Source: Kriegella sp965368185 (lineage in GTDB: Bacteria > Bacteroidota > Bacteroidia > Flavobacteriales > Flavobacteriaceae). Taken from it: DNA of 64,000 nt. The stretch covers positions 1 to 64,000 of the forward strand of contig CBDULZ010000012.1 of NCBI GenBank assembly GCA_965368185.1. The letters are read 5' to 3'. The notes under the pieces were generated by a model. That model saw only the letters and a program-made list of their open reading frames with translations. It was not told the origin of the DNA and made no database searches. Shown piece after piece: positions 1-9,341 of this stretch. Position numbers and translations under genes: made by a program. The stretch's first letter is position 1. Each line of letters starts with the position of its first letter.

Positions 1-418
1 TGTTTCTGATATAAAATTTTGTTATCAAAGTACATCTTTTAAAACCTAATTAAAGGTATTTAAATATTGTAAATAATAGTCAATCTTTAGATTATATTTT
101 GATATAATTTAGATTGTAATAAACAGTCTATCAGAGATATACATCATTCGAAGCGTTATTTCAAAAATTTCGAAAAAAAGAGTGCGTTCAAGTACCATTT
201 CCAAGTAATGGAAAATTAAGTTCCCTATCCTTTAAATTATACAACCTTTGATTATTAACATCTATTCAGTGAATGCCTCGGCGTCATTAAAGAATTACAT
301 CTCGGGCCTACTAGAATTCAAATGCACAATAAATCTTATAAATTATTCCGGAAATTCTATATAAAAAAATAGCTCGAAGTGGCGGAGATTTGTCCTATAA
401 TTTTTAAAGAACCTAATC
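1..418. other. AT-rich leader with no recognised gene
   Basis: No open frame with a plausible protein was found on either strand in these 418 bases. The stretch is very AT-rich and ends directly before the copper ATPase start. It presumably carries the copper operon promoter, but I could not pick out a clear TAnnTTTG box at a convincing distance or a metal-regulator operator. I see nothing else in it. Confidence 0.5.
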
Positions 419-2956
419 ATGACACACACCTATCAAATCTCAGGGAAGAACCAGCAAGGGTTCGATGCAAAGGTCAAATCCGCTCTCTTGACCGTGTCCG
501 GAATTATTGACGCGGAGGTATCAAATGATAATCATCAGGTTACCATAACCATGCAAGAACACGTTCCGACTTCCACATTGAAGGAAGTTTTGGAAACGGT
601 GGGGATCTCTTCCATAGACATGGTCAATCACTCCTTTAAGGAACATGATCTTCAAGAAAAAACTAAAGGGCATACTTGTTCCCATGAGCATGGTGGGCAT
701 GCACATCCATTGTCGAGCGGGAACAGCGATCAAGGAAAATACTATTGCCCTATGCATTGTGAAGGGGATAAACTTTATGACCGACCAGGAAATTGCCCGG
801 TATGTGGGATGCACTTGGAAAAACTGCCTGAAATGAACACAGAGAAGGCCAAGTATACCTGTCCCATGCACCCGGAAATTGTCAATGAGGGTCCAGGATC
901 CTGCCCCATTTGCGGGATGGATCTAGTGCCCATGGAGCCTACTGAAAACGAAGACCTTAAAGTGTATCGAGATCTTCTGGCAAAAATGAAGATAGCCGCT
1001 GTATTTACGTTACCCGTTTTCTTCATTGCGATGATTGACATGGTACCCAATAACATATTGTCGAAGCTAATGAACACCTCGAGTTGGAACTGGGTGCAAT
1101 TTGTATTAACGCTTCCGGTAGTATTCTATTCAGGTTGGATGTTTTTTGAACGTGCTTGGAGATCCATTGTTACATGGAATCTTAACATGTTCACCCTTAT
1201 CGGATTGGGTACCGGGGTCGCCTTTCTATTTAGTATCATCGGATTGTTATTCCCCGAATTGTTCCCTTCTGATTTCAAGCATCATAGTGGCGATGTCTAT
1301 CTCTATTTTGAGGCAACGACGGTCATTTTAACATTGGTTCTTTTGGGACAGTTATTGGAAGCCAGAGCCCACAGCCAGACGAATGGGGCGATCAAGGAGC
1401 TCTTAAAACTGGCACCTACCGAGGCCACTTTGGTCAAAGATGGTGAAGACCGGGTTATTTCAATTCATGACATCAAAAGGGGTGACTTTCTGCGCGTCAA
1501 ACCCGGGGATAAAATTCCCGTTGACGGTAAGATTGTTGAGGGACAAGGAACTATTGATGAATCCATGATTTCTGGAGAACCGATTCCTGTGGACAAGAAA
1601 AATGGCGACGCGATAAGTTCCGGAACGATTAATGGCTCGAAGTCATTTATCATGGTTGCCGAAAAAATAGGGTCAGAGACCCTGCTTTCGCAAATTGTCC
1701 AAATGGTAAACAATGCCAGCCGTTCAAAAGCACCCATTCAAAAGTTGGCGGACAAGGTTTCCAAATATTTTGTACCAATCGTAGTTATCATCGCTACAAT
1801 CACTTTTATACTTTGGGCCCAATTTGGACCGGAACCATCCTTGGTCTATGGTTTTATAAACGCACTAGCCGTATTGATAATTGCGTGTCCCTGTGCCTTG
1901 GGTCTGGCCACCCCGATGTCGGTAATGGTTGGCGTTGGAAAGGGTGCACAATCAGGGATTCTCATAAAAAACGCCGAAGCCTTAGAGAAATTTAACAAGG
2001 TTGACGTATTAATAACCGATAAGACCGGTACGATTACGGAAGGAAAACCTACAGTTGAGCGCATATTTTCGGTTCAAAACCAACCTGATCGACTGCTTAA
2101 ATTGATTGCCTCTTTAAATAATTCGAGTGAACATCCTCTGGCCGAGGCCGTAGTTAATTACGCAAGGGCGATAGGAATAACCTTATCCAAAACCACGGAT
2201 TTCGAATCCATTTCCGGTAAAGGGGTAATGGGAATCGTTGGACATGAACACGTTGCGATAGGGAACAAAAAAATGATGGAACAAATAGGTGCGCCAATTT
2301 CCCAAGCAATTGAAAGCGCGGTCATCGCGGATCAGCAATTGGGGAAAACCGTATCCTATATTTCCATTGAAAATAGGGTTTTAGGTTTTGTTACCATCTC
2401 GGATGCGATCAAGGCGACCAGCAAAGAAGCCATAGCATCACTACTGGCACAGGGGGTAGACGTGATCATGTTGACAGGTGATAACGAAAATACGGCCAAG
2501 GCGGTAGCGAAACAATTAAACCTTAGCGGTTACAAGGCAAATTGCCTTCCTGAGGATAAATTAAGGGAAATAGAACTTTTACAGGCCCAAGGCAAGATTG
2601 TGGCGATGGCTGGCGACGGTATTAACGATGCCCCCGCCTTAGCTCAGGCCGATATTGGAATTGCGATGGGAACCGGTACCGATGTTGCCATTGAAAGTGC
2701 GGAAATAACATTGGTCAAGGGAGACTTAAGTGGTATTGCAAAGGCAAAGGCCCTAAGCCATAAGGTGATGAAAAATATCAAGCAAAATTTATTCTTCGCC
2801 TTTATTTACAATGTACTTGGGGTTCCTGTTGCCGCAGGAGTTCTTTATCCGGTATTTGGCATTTTACTTTCGCCGATGCTCGCCGCAGTAGCCATGAGTC
2901 TCAGTTCGGTATCGGTAATTGGTAATGCATTGCGTTTGAAAACCATAAAATTATAA
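419..2956 (+). CDS. copA: Copper-translocating P1B-type ATPase
   Basis: This 845-residue protein is a P1B-type heavy-metal ATPase that should export Cu(I) across the inner membrane at the expense of ATP. Visible motifs are CPC in the metal-transport helix (about residue 490), the phosphorylation loop DKTGT (about 533), TGD (about 687) and GDGINDAP (about 733), with paired hydrophobic helices before and after. Residues 1-65 look like an HMA fold, but the usual GMTCxxC metal motif is absent. Two cysteine-containing heavy-metal-binding motifs follow instead (YYCPMHCE..CPVCGMH and YTCPMHPE..CPICGMD, about residues 103-173). The next gene starts 3 bases after this stop, so the pair is one transcript. 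Copper, rather than silver, is inferred from the multicopper oxidase partner. Confidence 0.93.
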   Translation: MTHTYQISGKNQQGFDAKVKSALLTVSGIIDAEVSNDNHQVTITMQEHVPTSTLKEVLETVGISSIDMVNHSFKEHDLQEKTKGHTCSHEHGGHAHPLSSGNSDQGKYYCPMHCEGDKLYDRPGNCPVCGMHLEKLPEMNTEKAKYTCPMHPEIVNEGPGSCPICGMDLVPMEPTENEDLKVYRDLLAKMKIAAVFTLPVFFIAMIDMVPNNILSKLMNTSSWNWVQFVLTLPVVFYSGWMFFERAWRSIVTWNLNMFTLIGLGTGVAFLFSIIGLLFPELFPSDFKHHSGDVYLYFEATTVILTLVLLGQLLEARAHSQTNGAIKELLKLAPTEATLVKDGEDRVISIHDIKRGDFLRVKPGDKIPVDGKIVEGQGTIDESMISGEPIPVDKKNGDAISSGTINGSKSFIMVAEKIGSETLLSQIVQMVNNASRSKAPIQKLADKVSKYFVPIVVIIATITFILWAQFGPEPSLVYGFINALAVLIIACPCALGLATPMSVMVGVGKGAQSGILIKNAEALEKFNKVDVLITDKTGTITEGKPTVERIFSVQNQPDRLLKLIASLNNSSEHPLAEAVVNYARAIGITLSKTTDFESISGKGVMGIVGHEHVAIGNKKMMEQIGAPISQAIESAVIADQQLGKTVSYISIENRVLGFVTISDAIKATSKEAIASLLAQGVDVIMLTGDNENTAKAVAKQLNLSGYKANCLPEDKLREIELLQAQGKIVAMAGDGINDAPALAQADIGIAMGTGTDVAIESAEITLVKGDLSGIAKAKALSHKVMKNIKQNLFFAFIYNVLGVPVAAGVLYPVFGILLSPMLAAVAMSLSSVSVIGNALRLKTIKL

Positions 2957-2959
2957 ACC

Positions 2960-5221
2960 ATGAAAACCAAGACATTCTTTTTGTTGCTTTTTATCGGAGT
3001 TGGGGCAATGGCCCAGCAAACCATAACCTATGATCTGTATGTCAGGGATACCTTGGTCAATTTTACGGGCAAGGTGAAAAAAGCGATAGCGGTAAATGGT
3101 CAAATCCCAATGCCAACGCTCACATTTAACGAAGGCGACAGCGTTGTTGTAAGAGTGCATAATTTTTTAAAGGAAGAGACCTCTTTTCATTGGCACGGAT
3201 TATTAGTGCCTAATGAGCACGATGGTGTACCCTATCTCACAACAGCGGCAATAGAGCCCGGTGCCACGCATATTTTCAATTTTAGATTAAAACAAAGTGG
3301 CACGTACTGGTACCATTCGCACACCAAATTGCAGGAACAAAGTGGCATGTACGGAGCTTTATTGGTAAATAAAACCGCAAACGATACCTTGAGAAGGGAG
3401 TATGACAACATCCCATATTACCCGGTGCTATTGAGCGATTGGACCGATGAAAAACCATATGAAGTCCATCGTAAGTTGCACAATGCATCCGATTGGTATG
3501 CCATAAAAAAGGGGACTACCCAAAGCTATGCCGAAGCGATTCACGAGGGCCATTTCAAGACCAAATTCAATAACGAATGGAAACGAATGTTGGCCATGGA
3601 TGTCAGTGATGTCTATTACAATAAATTTTTGATCAACGGCAAGGATGTGTCTCAAATTGCCAGGATGGACGGGCAAATATTGAAGGGCGGGGACAAAATA
3701 CGCCTACGCATCGCCAATGGAGGGGCATCCACCTATTTTTGGTTGAATTATGCCGGAGGGAAGATGACGGTCGTGGCCAATGATGGTATGGATGTCGAAC
3801 CTGTAGAAGTCGATAGGCTGATCATTAGCGTATCGGAGACTTATGATGTTGTCATTGAAATTCCCGAAGATGGTAGTTCGTACGAGTTTAAGGCCACGGC
3901 CGAGGACAGGACCGGGTCAGCGTCCATTTATTTCGGTGATGGGGTAAAAAAAACCCTGCCCCCACTCCCAAAACTCAAATACTTCGAAGGCATGCAGATG
4001 ATGAACGATATGATGAACATGGACGGGACCATGAACGATATGGGCATGGAAATGAGTCTGCAACAAATGGACATGAACGTGGTCATGTATCCTGAAATAA
4101 CAGGCCCATCAGGCAAAGATTCGGAAGCTAAAATGATGAAAAGTAAAATGGTCTCTGGGCATAGAGACCATGACATGCATGAAATGGAAGCTGCCCCAAG
4201 TGATTTGGTGACGCTTAATTATGGAATGCTCAAATCACCGATAAAAACAACATTGCCCAAAAACGTACCGAGTAGGGAACTGGTTTTCGAGCTTACCGGA
4301 AATATGAATAGGTATGTATGGAGCCTAGACAATAAAACGCTATCCGAAACGGACAAGATATTGATAAAACAAGGCGAAAACATCAAGATTATTTTAAAAA
4401 ATAGTTCAATGATGCGCCATCCAATGCATCTTCACGGCCACTTTTTCAGGGTCTTGAATGGGCAGGGAGAATACGCCCCCTTAAAAAATGTGCTTGACAT
4501 CTTGCCCATGGAAACCGATACGCTTGAATTCACCGCTTCTGAAAAATATGGGGACTGGTATTTTCATTGTCACATATTGTATCACATGATGAGCGGTATG
4601 GGAAGGGTCTTTAGGTATGAAGGCACGCCTCCTAATCCCCAATTGCCAAATAAAAAATGGGCTGACCGGCAAGTATATAAAGATGACAGGGAATTTCACT
4701 TTATGGTTCAAAACGATTTTGCCAGCAATGGTAATGATGGCATGGCCATGTTGGCCAATACAAGATGGAGTATCGGAACGGAGTGGCGATTGGGATACAC
4801 TGACATGCACGGTTACGAAACGGAGACACATATTGGGAGATTAATCGGTAAAAATCAATGGTTCATGCCCTTTATCGGCTTTGATTGGCGATACAGAAAA
4901 ATGGGTACGGATGATCAAGAAAAAAACTTGTTCGGTCAATCCAATACCAAAGACAATAGGGCTGTATTAAGCTTAGGGGCGGAATATACCTTGCCCTGGT
5001 TGCTTGTGGCCCAAGGGGAAGTTTTTACAGATGGGAATGTTCGCTTTCAGCTTATGCGCGAAGATATACCGCTATCTAAACGTCTTAGAATGGGGCTTAT
5101 GGTCAATACCGACAAGGAATATATGGCCGGATTAAGCTTTATAACCACTAAAAACTTGAGCTTATCAACTCATTATGATAGTGATATGGGCTTTGGAGCC
5201 GGCTTTACACTTACCTACTAA
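2960..5221 (+). CDS. Multicopper oxidase with C-terminal CopB-like barrel
   Basis: A secreted multicopper oxidase of 753 residues, expected to oxidise Cu(I) or other substrates in the periplasm. A signal peptide ends near AMAQQ (residue 20). Copper ligands are clear: HWHG (about 77-80), YWYHSH (about 116), HPMHLHGHFF (about 486) and HCHILYHMMSGMG (about 536). A methionine-rich loop at about 343-375 (repeats of MMNDMMNMDG type) is typical of copper-resistance oxidases of the CopA/PcoA kind. Oxidases of that family usually end soon after the last motif. Here about 180 more residues continue as alternating amphipathic strands and stop on a terminal tyrosine, resembling the CopB/PcoB outer-membrane barrel. 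I infer a CopA-CopB fusion. It is translationally coupled to the upstream ATPase gene. Confidence 0.88.
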   Translation: MKTKTFFLLLFIGVGAMAQQTITYDLYVRDTLVNFTGKVKKAIAVNGQIPMPTLTFNEGDSVVVRVHNFLKEETSFHWHGLLVPNEHDGVPYLTTAAIEPGATHIFNFRLKQSGTYWYHSHTKLQEQSGMYGALLVNKTANDTLRREYDNIPYYPVLLSDWTDEKPYEVHRKLHNASDWYAIKKGTTQSYAEAIHEGHFKTKFNNEWKRMLAMDVSDVYYNKFLINGKDVSQIARMDGQILKGGDKIRLRIANGGASTYFWLNYAGGKMTVVANDGMDVEPVEVDRLIISVSETYDVVIEIPEDGSSYEFKATAEDRTGSASIYFGDGVKKTLPPLPKLKYFEGMQMMNDMMNMDGTMNDMGMEMSLQQMDMNVVMYPEITGPSGKDSEAKMMKSKMVSGHRDHDMHEMEAAPSDLVTLNYGMLKSPIKTTLPKNVPSRELVFELTGNMNRYVWSLDNKTLSETDKILIKQGENIKIILKNSSMMRHPMHLHGHFFRVLNGQGEYAPLKNVLDILPMETDTLEFTASEKYGDWYFHCHILYHMMSGMGRVFRYEGTPPNPQLPNKKWADRQVYKDDREFHFMVQNDFASNGNDGMAMLANTRWSIGTEWRLGYTDMHGYETETHIGRLIGKNQWFMPFIGFDWRYRKMGTDDQEKNLFGQSNTKDNRAVLSLGAEYTLPWLLVAQGEVFTDGNVRFQLMREDIPLSKRLRMGLMVNTDKEYMAGLSFITTKNLSLSTHYDSDMGFGAGFTLTY

Positions 5222-5654
5222 TCTTAAAAACGACGGACAACAAAGCAATAATTCACGCCAACTTTATAAGAGTATAACCCTATATACTAAAAATGAAATC
5301 GTCGAATTCAAACATTGGCCTTACAAACTTGTGAACGAAAATTTCAGGAAGTGTCGGTGACTGGGGTCGTTTGATACCCCAGGTCTATACCCCCTATCAA
5401 ATTCGATGGCAATAACGAAATAGATATCGATTAACTCATATCGATAAAAATAAATCAAAGTATTCAGTCAATTTGTCTCAGGGGTAATGTTATCCTCCGA
5501 AATAAATAGGGCTCTAATATTTGCCCTTTATTTTATGGCTGACATATTTTCCAAGCCTTTGAAATACACATATTTATGTGATTGTAAACATTGAAATTCC
5601 GTATTTACTTTGTACAATAAATTTTAACTGAACACCTAACATTAAATTCTTCAA
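5222..5654. other. Intergenic spacer, promoter region of the S41 peptidase gene
   Basis: These 433 bases hold no supported gene; the one 61-codon frame crossing the start of the spacer has no recognisable features. A box TTACTTTG (about 5606) is close to the Bacteroidota -7 consensus TAnnTTTG and lies about 45 bases before the next start, so it may be that gene's promoter. Confidence 0.35.
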
Positions 5655-5657
5655 GTG

Positions 5658-7019
5658 ATGTTACGCTACTATGTCAAAACAATCGTAAGAGTGCTCTGTT
5701 TAACTTTTTCGACAGCAACAATGGCACAGCTTTCCACGATTGAGAAAAAAGAAGTCGTGACGACTATTGGCAAGGTACTCCAAGAAAGATATGTGATGCC
5801 AGAAATGGCGGAGACCATGAAAGCTAATATTATGGAGAATTATCACCTTGGTAAATATGATACCATAACGAAAGGGCCCGAGTTCGCATTTCAGTTAACT
5901 AAAGACCTTCAGAAAATTTCTAAGGACCTTCACCTGAATGTTATCTTTAGTGAAGCCGAAATTTCAACAGAAAATGCCCCAACAGAGCTCGAAATAAAGG
6001 AACAGCAAGAGTGGATGCACAACATACTCAAAGAGAACAACTACGGTGTAAAAAAAGTATCCATTCTCGAAGGTAATATTGGATATATCGACATACCCTT
6101 GTTCGGTCCATTAGACCAATGTGCGGATACCTTGGTAGCAGCCATGCAGAAAGTTGAGAGCACCGATGGTCTTATCCTTGATTTGCGAAAATGTCGTGGC
6201 AGTTTGGACGAGAATACCATTCCCTTTCTATGCAGCTACTTTTTTCAGGAACCGGTACACCTGTTCGATTTTTATATCCGTCCCACAAATTCTACAAAAC
6301 AATTCTGGACATATCCCTGGCTGCCTAATAAGAAATATGTGGACAAGCCTATCTATATTCTGACCAGCGGGCGCACTTTTTCGGGGGGCGAAGAATTGGC
6401 CTATGACCTTCAACAAATAAAAAGGGCTGTCTTGATAGGGGAAACTACCAAAGGCGGAGCAAATCCGAATGAGCAAGTAGCGATAAATGCCCACTATCGA
6501 ATGGCCGTGCCGTATATGAGGTCCATTAACCCTATCAGCAAAACAAATTGGGAAGGTAGTGGAATAACGCCCGATAGTGTGGTAAAATCCAACATCGCAT
6601 TGCATACTGCCCATCTTGCGGTATTGGACACCCTTATTAAGAAAACGACCGATACAGCGCAAAGCAAAGTATTGGCCGACCAAATAAAAAGGGTCGAGAT
6701 AGCGCGACCGGAATTTCGGAAGGTACAATTCGTTCTTGAGGGCTTTGCAGACGCAAGGGAAGTAATCGTTTCAGGTTCGTTCAATTCTTGGGGAACTGAT
6801 CTTTTGATGACCAAAAATGCAAATAAATGGTTGGCGAATGCGGAGGTCGAAGCTGGAACGATAAGTTACAAGTTTATCGTCGACGGGCGATGGATTACTG
6901 ATCCCGCCAATCCCCATACCGCAACAGAAAACGGATATACAAATTCCATATTGCTATTGACCGAGCTTGAAATAATGGACAATCACGAAATTAATCTTCA
7001 AAAAGCAATCAACGATTAA
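5658..7019 (+). CDS. S41-family peptidase with C-terminal AMPK1-CBM-like domain
   Basis: An exported protein of about 453 residues. The N-terminus is a signal peptide (hydrophobic stretch ending TMAQ). The middle is an S41 (tail-specific/C-terminal processing) peptidase core. The serine motif lies in TSGRTFSGGEELAYDL (about residues 235-250) and the basic motif in GETTKGG (about 260), as in family members such as retinol-binding-protein-like S41 enzymes of Bacteroidota. The last 95 residues (FVLEGFADAREVIVSGSFNSW..YKFIVDGRWITDP) match the E-set fold seen in AMPK-beta/CBM48 domains, an unusual partner for this peptidase. I chose ATG 5658 over a GTG one codon upstream. Substrate unknown. It stands alone, with spacers on both sides. 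Confidence 0.82.
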   Translation: MLRYYVKTIVRVLCLTFSTATMAQLSTIEKKEVVTTIGKVLQERYVMPEMAETMKANIMENYHLGKYDTITKGPEFAFQLTKDLQKISKDLHLNVIFSEAEISTENAPTELEIKEQQEWMHNILKENNYGVKKVSILEGNIGYIDIPLFGPLDQCADTLVAAMQKVESTDGLILDLRKCRGSLDENTIPFLCSYFFQEPVHLFDFYIRPTNSTKQFWTYPWLPNKKYVDKPIYILTSGRTFSGGEELAYDLQQIKRAVLIGETTKGGANPNEQVAINAHYRMAVPYMRSINPISKTNWEGSGITPDSVVKSNIALHTAHLAVLDTLIKKTTDTAQSKVLADQIKRVEIARPEFRKVQFVLEGFADAREVIVSGSFNSWGTDLLMTKNANKWLANAEVEAGTISYKFIVDGRWITDPANPHTATENGYTNSILLLTELEIMDNHEINLQKAIND

Positions 7020-7082
7020 AATTAAATTCAATGAATATCAAGTATTTAATCTTTGCTTTTATGTGATAAAAAAATCTTATAA

Positions 7083-7307
7083 AAGGTTAAACCCCATTGT
7101 TCAGAATGTGCTTCCCTAAAACTGGAACTACAATCGGAGGACTTCGAGATTGATGAGATACATCGTTTGGAAGGAATGAGCAGTACAGATGACAACAGTA
7201 TCCTTTATGCTATTTCCTCGAAAGAGGATATTAAAGGAGTTATGGTCGATGCTTATGGGATGTACGCGGAGAATATCTCAGAAGAGGTTCGAAAAAAATT
7301 ACGATAA
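7083..7307 (+). pseudogene. 5'-truncated remnant of a small flavobacterial protein
   Basis: Seen: an open frame of 74 codons from a stop at 7080-7082 to the stop at 7305-7307. It has no usable start before an internal methionine, yet reads as a well-formed protein (KPHCSECASLKLEL.., RLEGMSSTDDNSILYAISSK, VMVDAYGMYAENIS). From memory this resembles the C-terminal three quarters of a small protein of about 100 residues, common in Flavobacteriia and often labelled phosphoribosylpyrophosphate synthetase-like, whose N-terminus is missing here. Loss of the 5' end makes it a likely pseudogene. Its function is not established. Confidence 0.5.
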
Positions 7308-7727
7308 CTCTATTATTATAGTGCTATTAGAATAATGAATCTTTTCCAAAAGTACTATGACCCCCACAAAATGATAATTTCCGATTTTGTGAAATTCTAG
7401 TTATTACCTTCCAAACAATTGATTTACCAATGGAACTTATAATCTTGAATGAAGATACGGAAATCCAAATACTAGAACGAAATGATGTTCCGATTGTTTC
7501 TGAATAGATATCACGTTTTTAGTTCTTAATACTGTTCCTTTTAAATCTATACCCAATGAATTGAACCATGGCAATAATGGATAGTGAATGATTAGGGAAT
7601 TAATATCTATATCATTTCATTTTAAATTATTGTTAATTTATAATGTAACTACCAGCAGTTCCCATAATTTATTGATAGTCAAATACGATTTGGGACAGTA
7701 GGGAATATCATTACCCGAATTTATGTC

Positions 7728-7735
7728 TATATTTG
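7728..7735 (+). promoter_or_regulatory. Candidate Bacteroidota -7 box
   Basis: TATATTTG matches the Bacteroidota consensus TAnnTTTG exactly and lies 10 bases before the ATG of a 49-residue ORF. In such AT-rich DNA a chance match is quite possible. Confidence 0.3.
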
Positions 7736-7745
7736 TAGGGCAATT

Positions 7746-7895
7746 ATGCACAATTCTTTATTGCGCTTCAAAAATCCCCCAATGTTAGAAGTATTTTGTG
7801 TTGCGGTAATGTTCGTTGTACCATCTTTGACAGTGGCTCTAATTTTACCCAATTACGTAGTTTTAAAAAAATCTAAAAATCTAAATAGCAAGTAG
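7746..7895 (+). CDS. Possible 49-residue membrane micro-protein
   Basis: An ORF of 49 codons from ATG to TAG. Residues 13-36 (MLEVFCVAVMFVVPSLTVALILPN) form one hydrophobic helix, followed by a lysine-rich tail (KKSKNLNSK), giving a plausible single-pass membrane peptide. A TAnnTTTG box sits just upstream, which would make the transcript almost leaderless. There is no recognisable family. It may be chance; conservation in relatives would decide. Confidence 0.28.
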   Translation: MHNSLLRFKNPPMLEVFCVAVMFVVPSLTVALILPNYVVLKKSKNLNSK

Positions 7896-8336
7896 TACTT
7901 CTGTTCAGATTGTTAATTCACTAGAACATTTAGATTGAAGTCATATTTAAGTTCCCATAATTTTATGGTTGCTATAAAAATGACATGGGACGATATTCTT
8001 GAAAAATCATTTTAGTTACTTCACCATGATTGGCATTTCAGTATAGATAAATTTTGCCCAAGTAACCAAACGGTGTGGAATGTATTCAATACTGTAAAGT
8101 ATTTCTATTCTAAAATTTAAATTTGGGAGTACACTGATCCAAGGAGCAAAAATTACGATAAAATAGGGATAAGGCTTTTAGACAGAAATTGTCAAGGCAT
8201 ATTTCCCTCTGCCATTATAGCAATTTATTAAGCCATCTATATCACCACTGCAAATTTCGGAAAAAGGAACGACAAGGGCCAGCAAATCAATAAACTCTTA
8301 GATTATCCTTTCAACCAAATTCAGACCTATTTTATA

Positions 8337-8477
8337 TCAGTATGCTTTGAAAAGTTGAGTTTTATTTTGTAGCCCTTTACTAGGTAAAATCATATCAAGA
8401 GTTGCTGAAGGCTTATTTGTCTGGCTAGTTCTCTTCTGGCGAACAGCTCCCACCCTGGCATATTGTAAATTTTTCAT
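8337..8477 (-). CDS. Possible 46-residue basic micro-protein
   Basis: Minus-strand ORF of 46 codons beginning MKNLQYARVGAVRQKRTSQT. An AAGGAGA run lies 6 bases before the ATG, an unusually good Shine-Dalgarno sequence for this phylum, and is the main reason to list it. The product is basic, soluble and of no family I recognise. It is isolated in an AT-rich spacer downstream of the response regulator on the same strand. Confidence 0.3.
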   Translation of the reverse strand: MKNLQYARVGAVRQKRTSQTNKPSATLDMILPSKGLQNKTQLFKAY

Positions 8478-8661
8478 AGTTTCTCCTTTTTAAAAATTTA
8501 GAACTTTAATACCAAAAATCTGTTTAAAAATCTAAAAAGCTGTTATACAATTATAGGAAACATTTATACAGTTTTACGAACTGCCTCAGAACTTTTGTAA
8601 TAAACCGCTAAATCCGTGAAATGAACACGACTAAAAACAGAAATTATATCGAAAACATAGA

Positions 8662-9105
8662 TTATATTTTCAACAAAAAATTCATCCTATTGAAGTCTTT
8701 CGTATGATCTGCCCAGTATGTTTTAATAACTTCTTTTAAAGCGGCCTTTATATCGGAGAAGTCACTGGGTTTATTTATGTAAATATTTGCACCTTTGGTA
8801 AAGGTATCCTCAATATCTTTTTCCGCTGAAGACGTAGAATAAATAGCCACAAATATATTTTTAGCATTTTTATCCTTTCTAATGCTGTCCAAACATTGCA
8901 AACCATTCATTATAGGCATATTAAGGTCTAGAAATATCAAATGAGGATAGCTTCTATCTGCTCTTTCCAAAAATTCCAAACAGGCCTTGCCGTTTTCCAC
9001 TTGGTAGAGCTCCGTATTCATATTTAATGATTCCAAGGCTTCAAAGATAAACCCCCTATCATCCTCATCGTCGTCCACCAACAAAATTTTAAGCTTTTTC
9101 ATCAA
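8662..9105 (-). CDS. Single-domain response regulator (CheY-like receiver)
   Basis: A 147-residue protein made only of a receiver domain, so it should relay a phosphate signal without binding DNA. Acidic pocket DDDEDD is at residues 10-15, the phospho-acceptor aspartate in IFLDLNMPIMNG (about 60), the conserved Ser/Thr in YSTSS (about 91) and the lysine in INKPSD (about 111). Receivers of this kind in Bacteroidota often serve a bacteriophytochrome- or PAS-type histidine kinase, but no kinase lies nearby. I chose ATG 9102 or 9105 (two adjacent methionines). Confidence 0.88.
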   Translation of the reverse strand: MMKKLKILLVDDDEDDRGFIFEALESLNMNTELYQVENGKACLEFLERADRSYPHLIFLDLNMPIMNGLQCLDSIRKDKNAKNIFVAIYSTSSAEKDIEDTFTKGANIYINKPSDFSDIKAALKEVIKTYWADHTKDFNRMNFLLKI

Positions 9106-9227
9106 TCAGTTTAGATTGTTTACAACAAAATAACCTTTTTAACCTAAGTCCGGAACAACTTTCTTAAAAATTTTAAAATAATTACATCTGCCGATGTAGC
9201 CTTACCCGTTTTAGGACATTGCTAAAT

Positions 9228-9341
9228 TCAGAAAATTTTTGTTTTCACCTCCTCCCGTTTTAGGTACCGGTCATAACTAGAGAATCCGGGTTGCTTCCGA
9301 CTTATCAAAACGAAACCTTTTCTTCCAAAAAATCTTGACAT
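9228..9341 (-). CDS. Possible 37-residue micro-protein
   Basis: Minus-strand ORF beginning MSRFFGRKGFVLISRKQPGF and ending in a lysine-rich tail. The residue mix looks protein-like rather than random, but there is no recognisable family. An overlapping frame upstream (MSTSPTMKIKEFLILGSGDD) also looks partly coding, so this may be a frameshifted relic rather than a true small gene. Confidence 0.2.
   Translation of the reverse strand: MSRFFGRKGFVLISRKQPGFSSYDRYLKREEVKTKIF

Larger units (their letters stand above)
7308..8336. other. Long AT-rich spacer with at most micro-ORFs
   Basis: About 1 kb with no gene of normal size. The only items noted are a 49-codon ORF with a promoter-like box (listed separately) and a 25-codon ORF near 7430. 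The stretch separates the S41 gene and its neighbouring remnant from a minus-strand micro-ORF and a response regulator, and looks like decaying DNA. Confidence 0.45.

Noticed and set aside
7430..7507. A 25-codon ORF (MELIILNEDT..)
   Set aside because: Too short, with no promoter or ribosome-binding site that sets it apart from chance.
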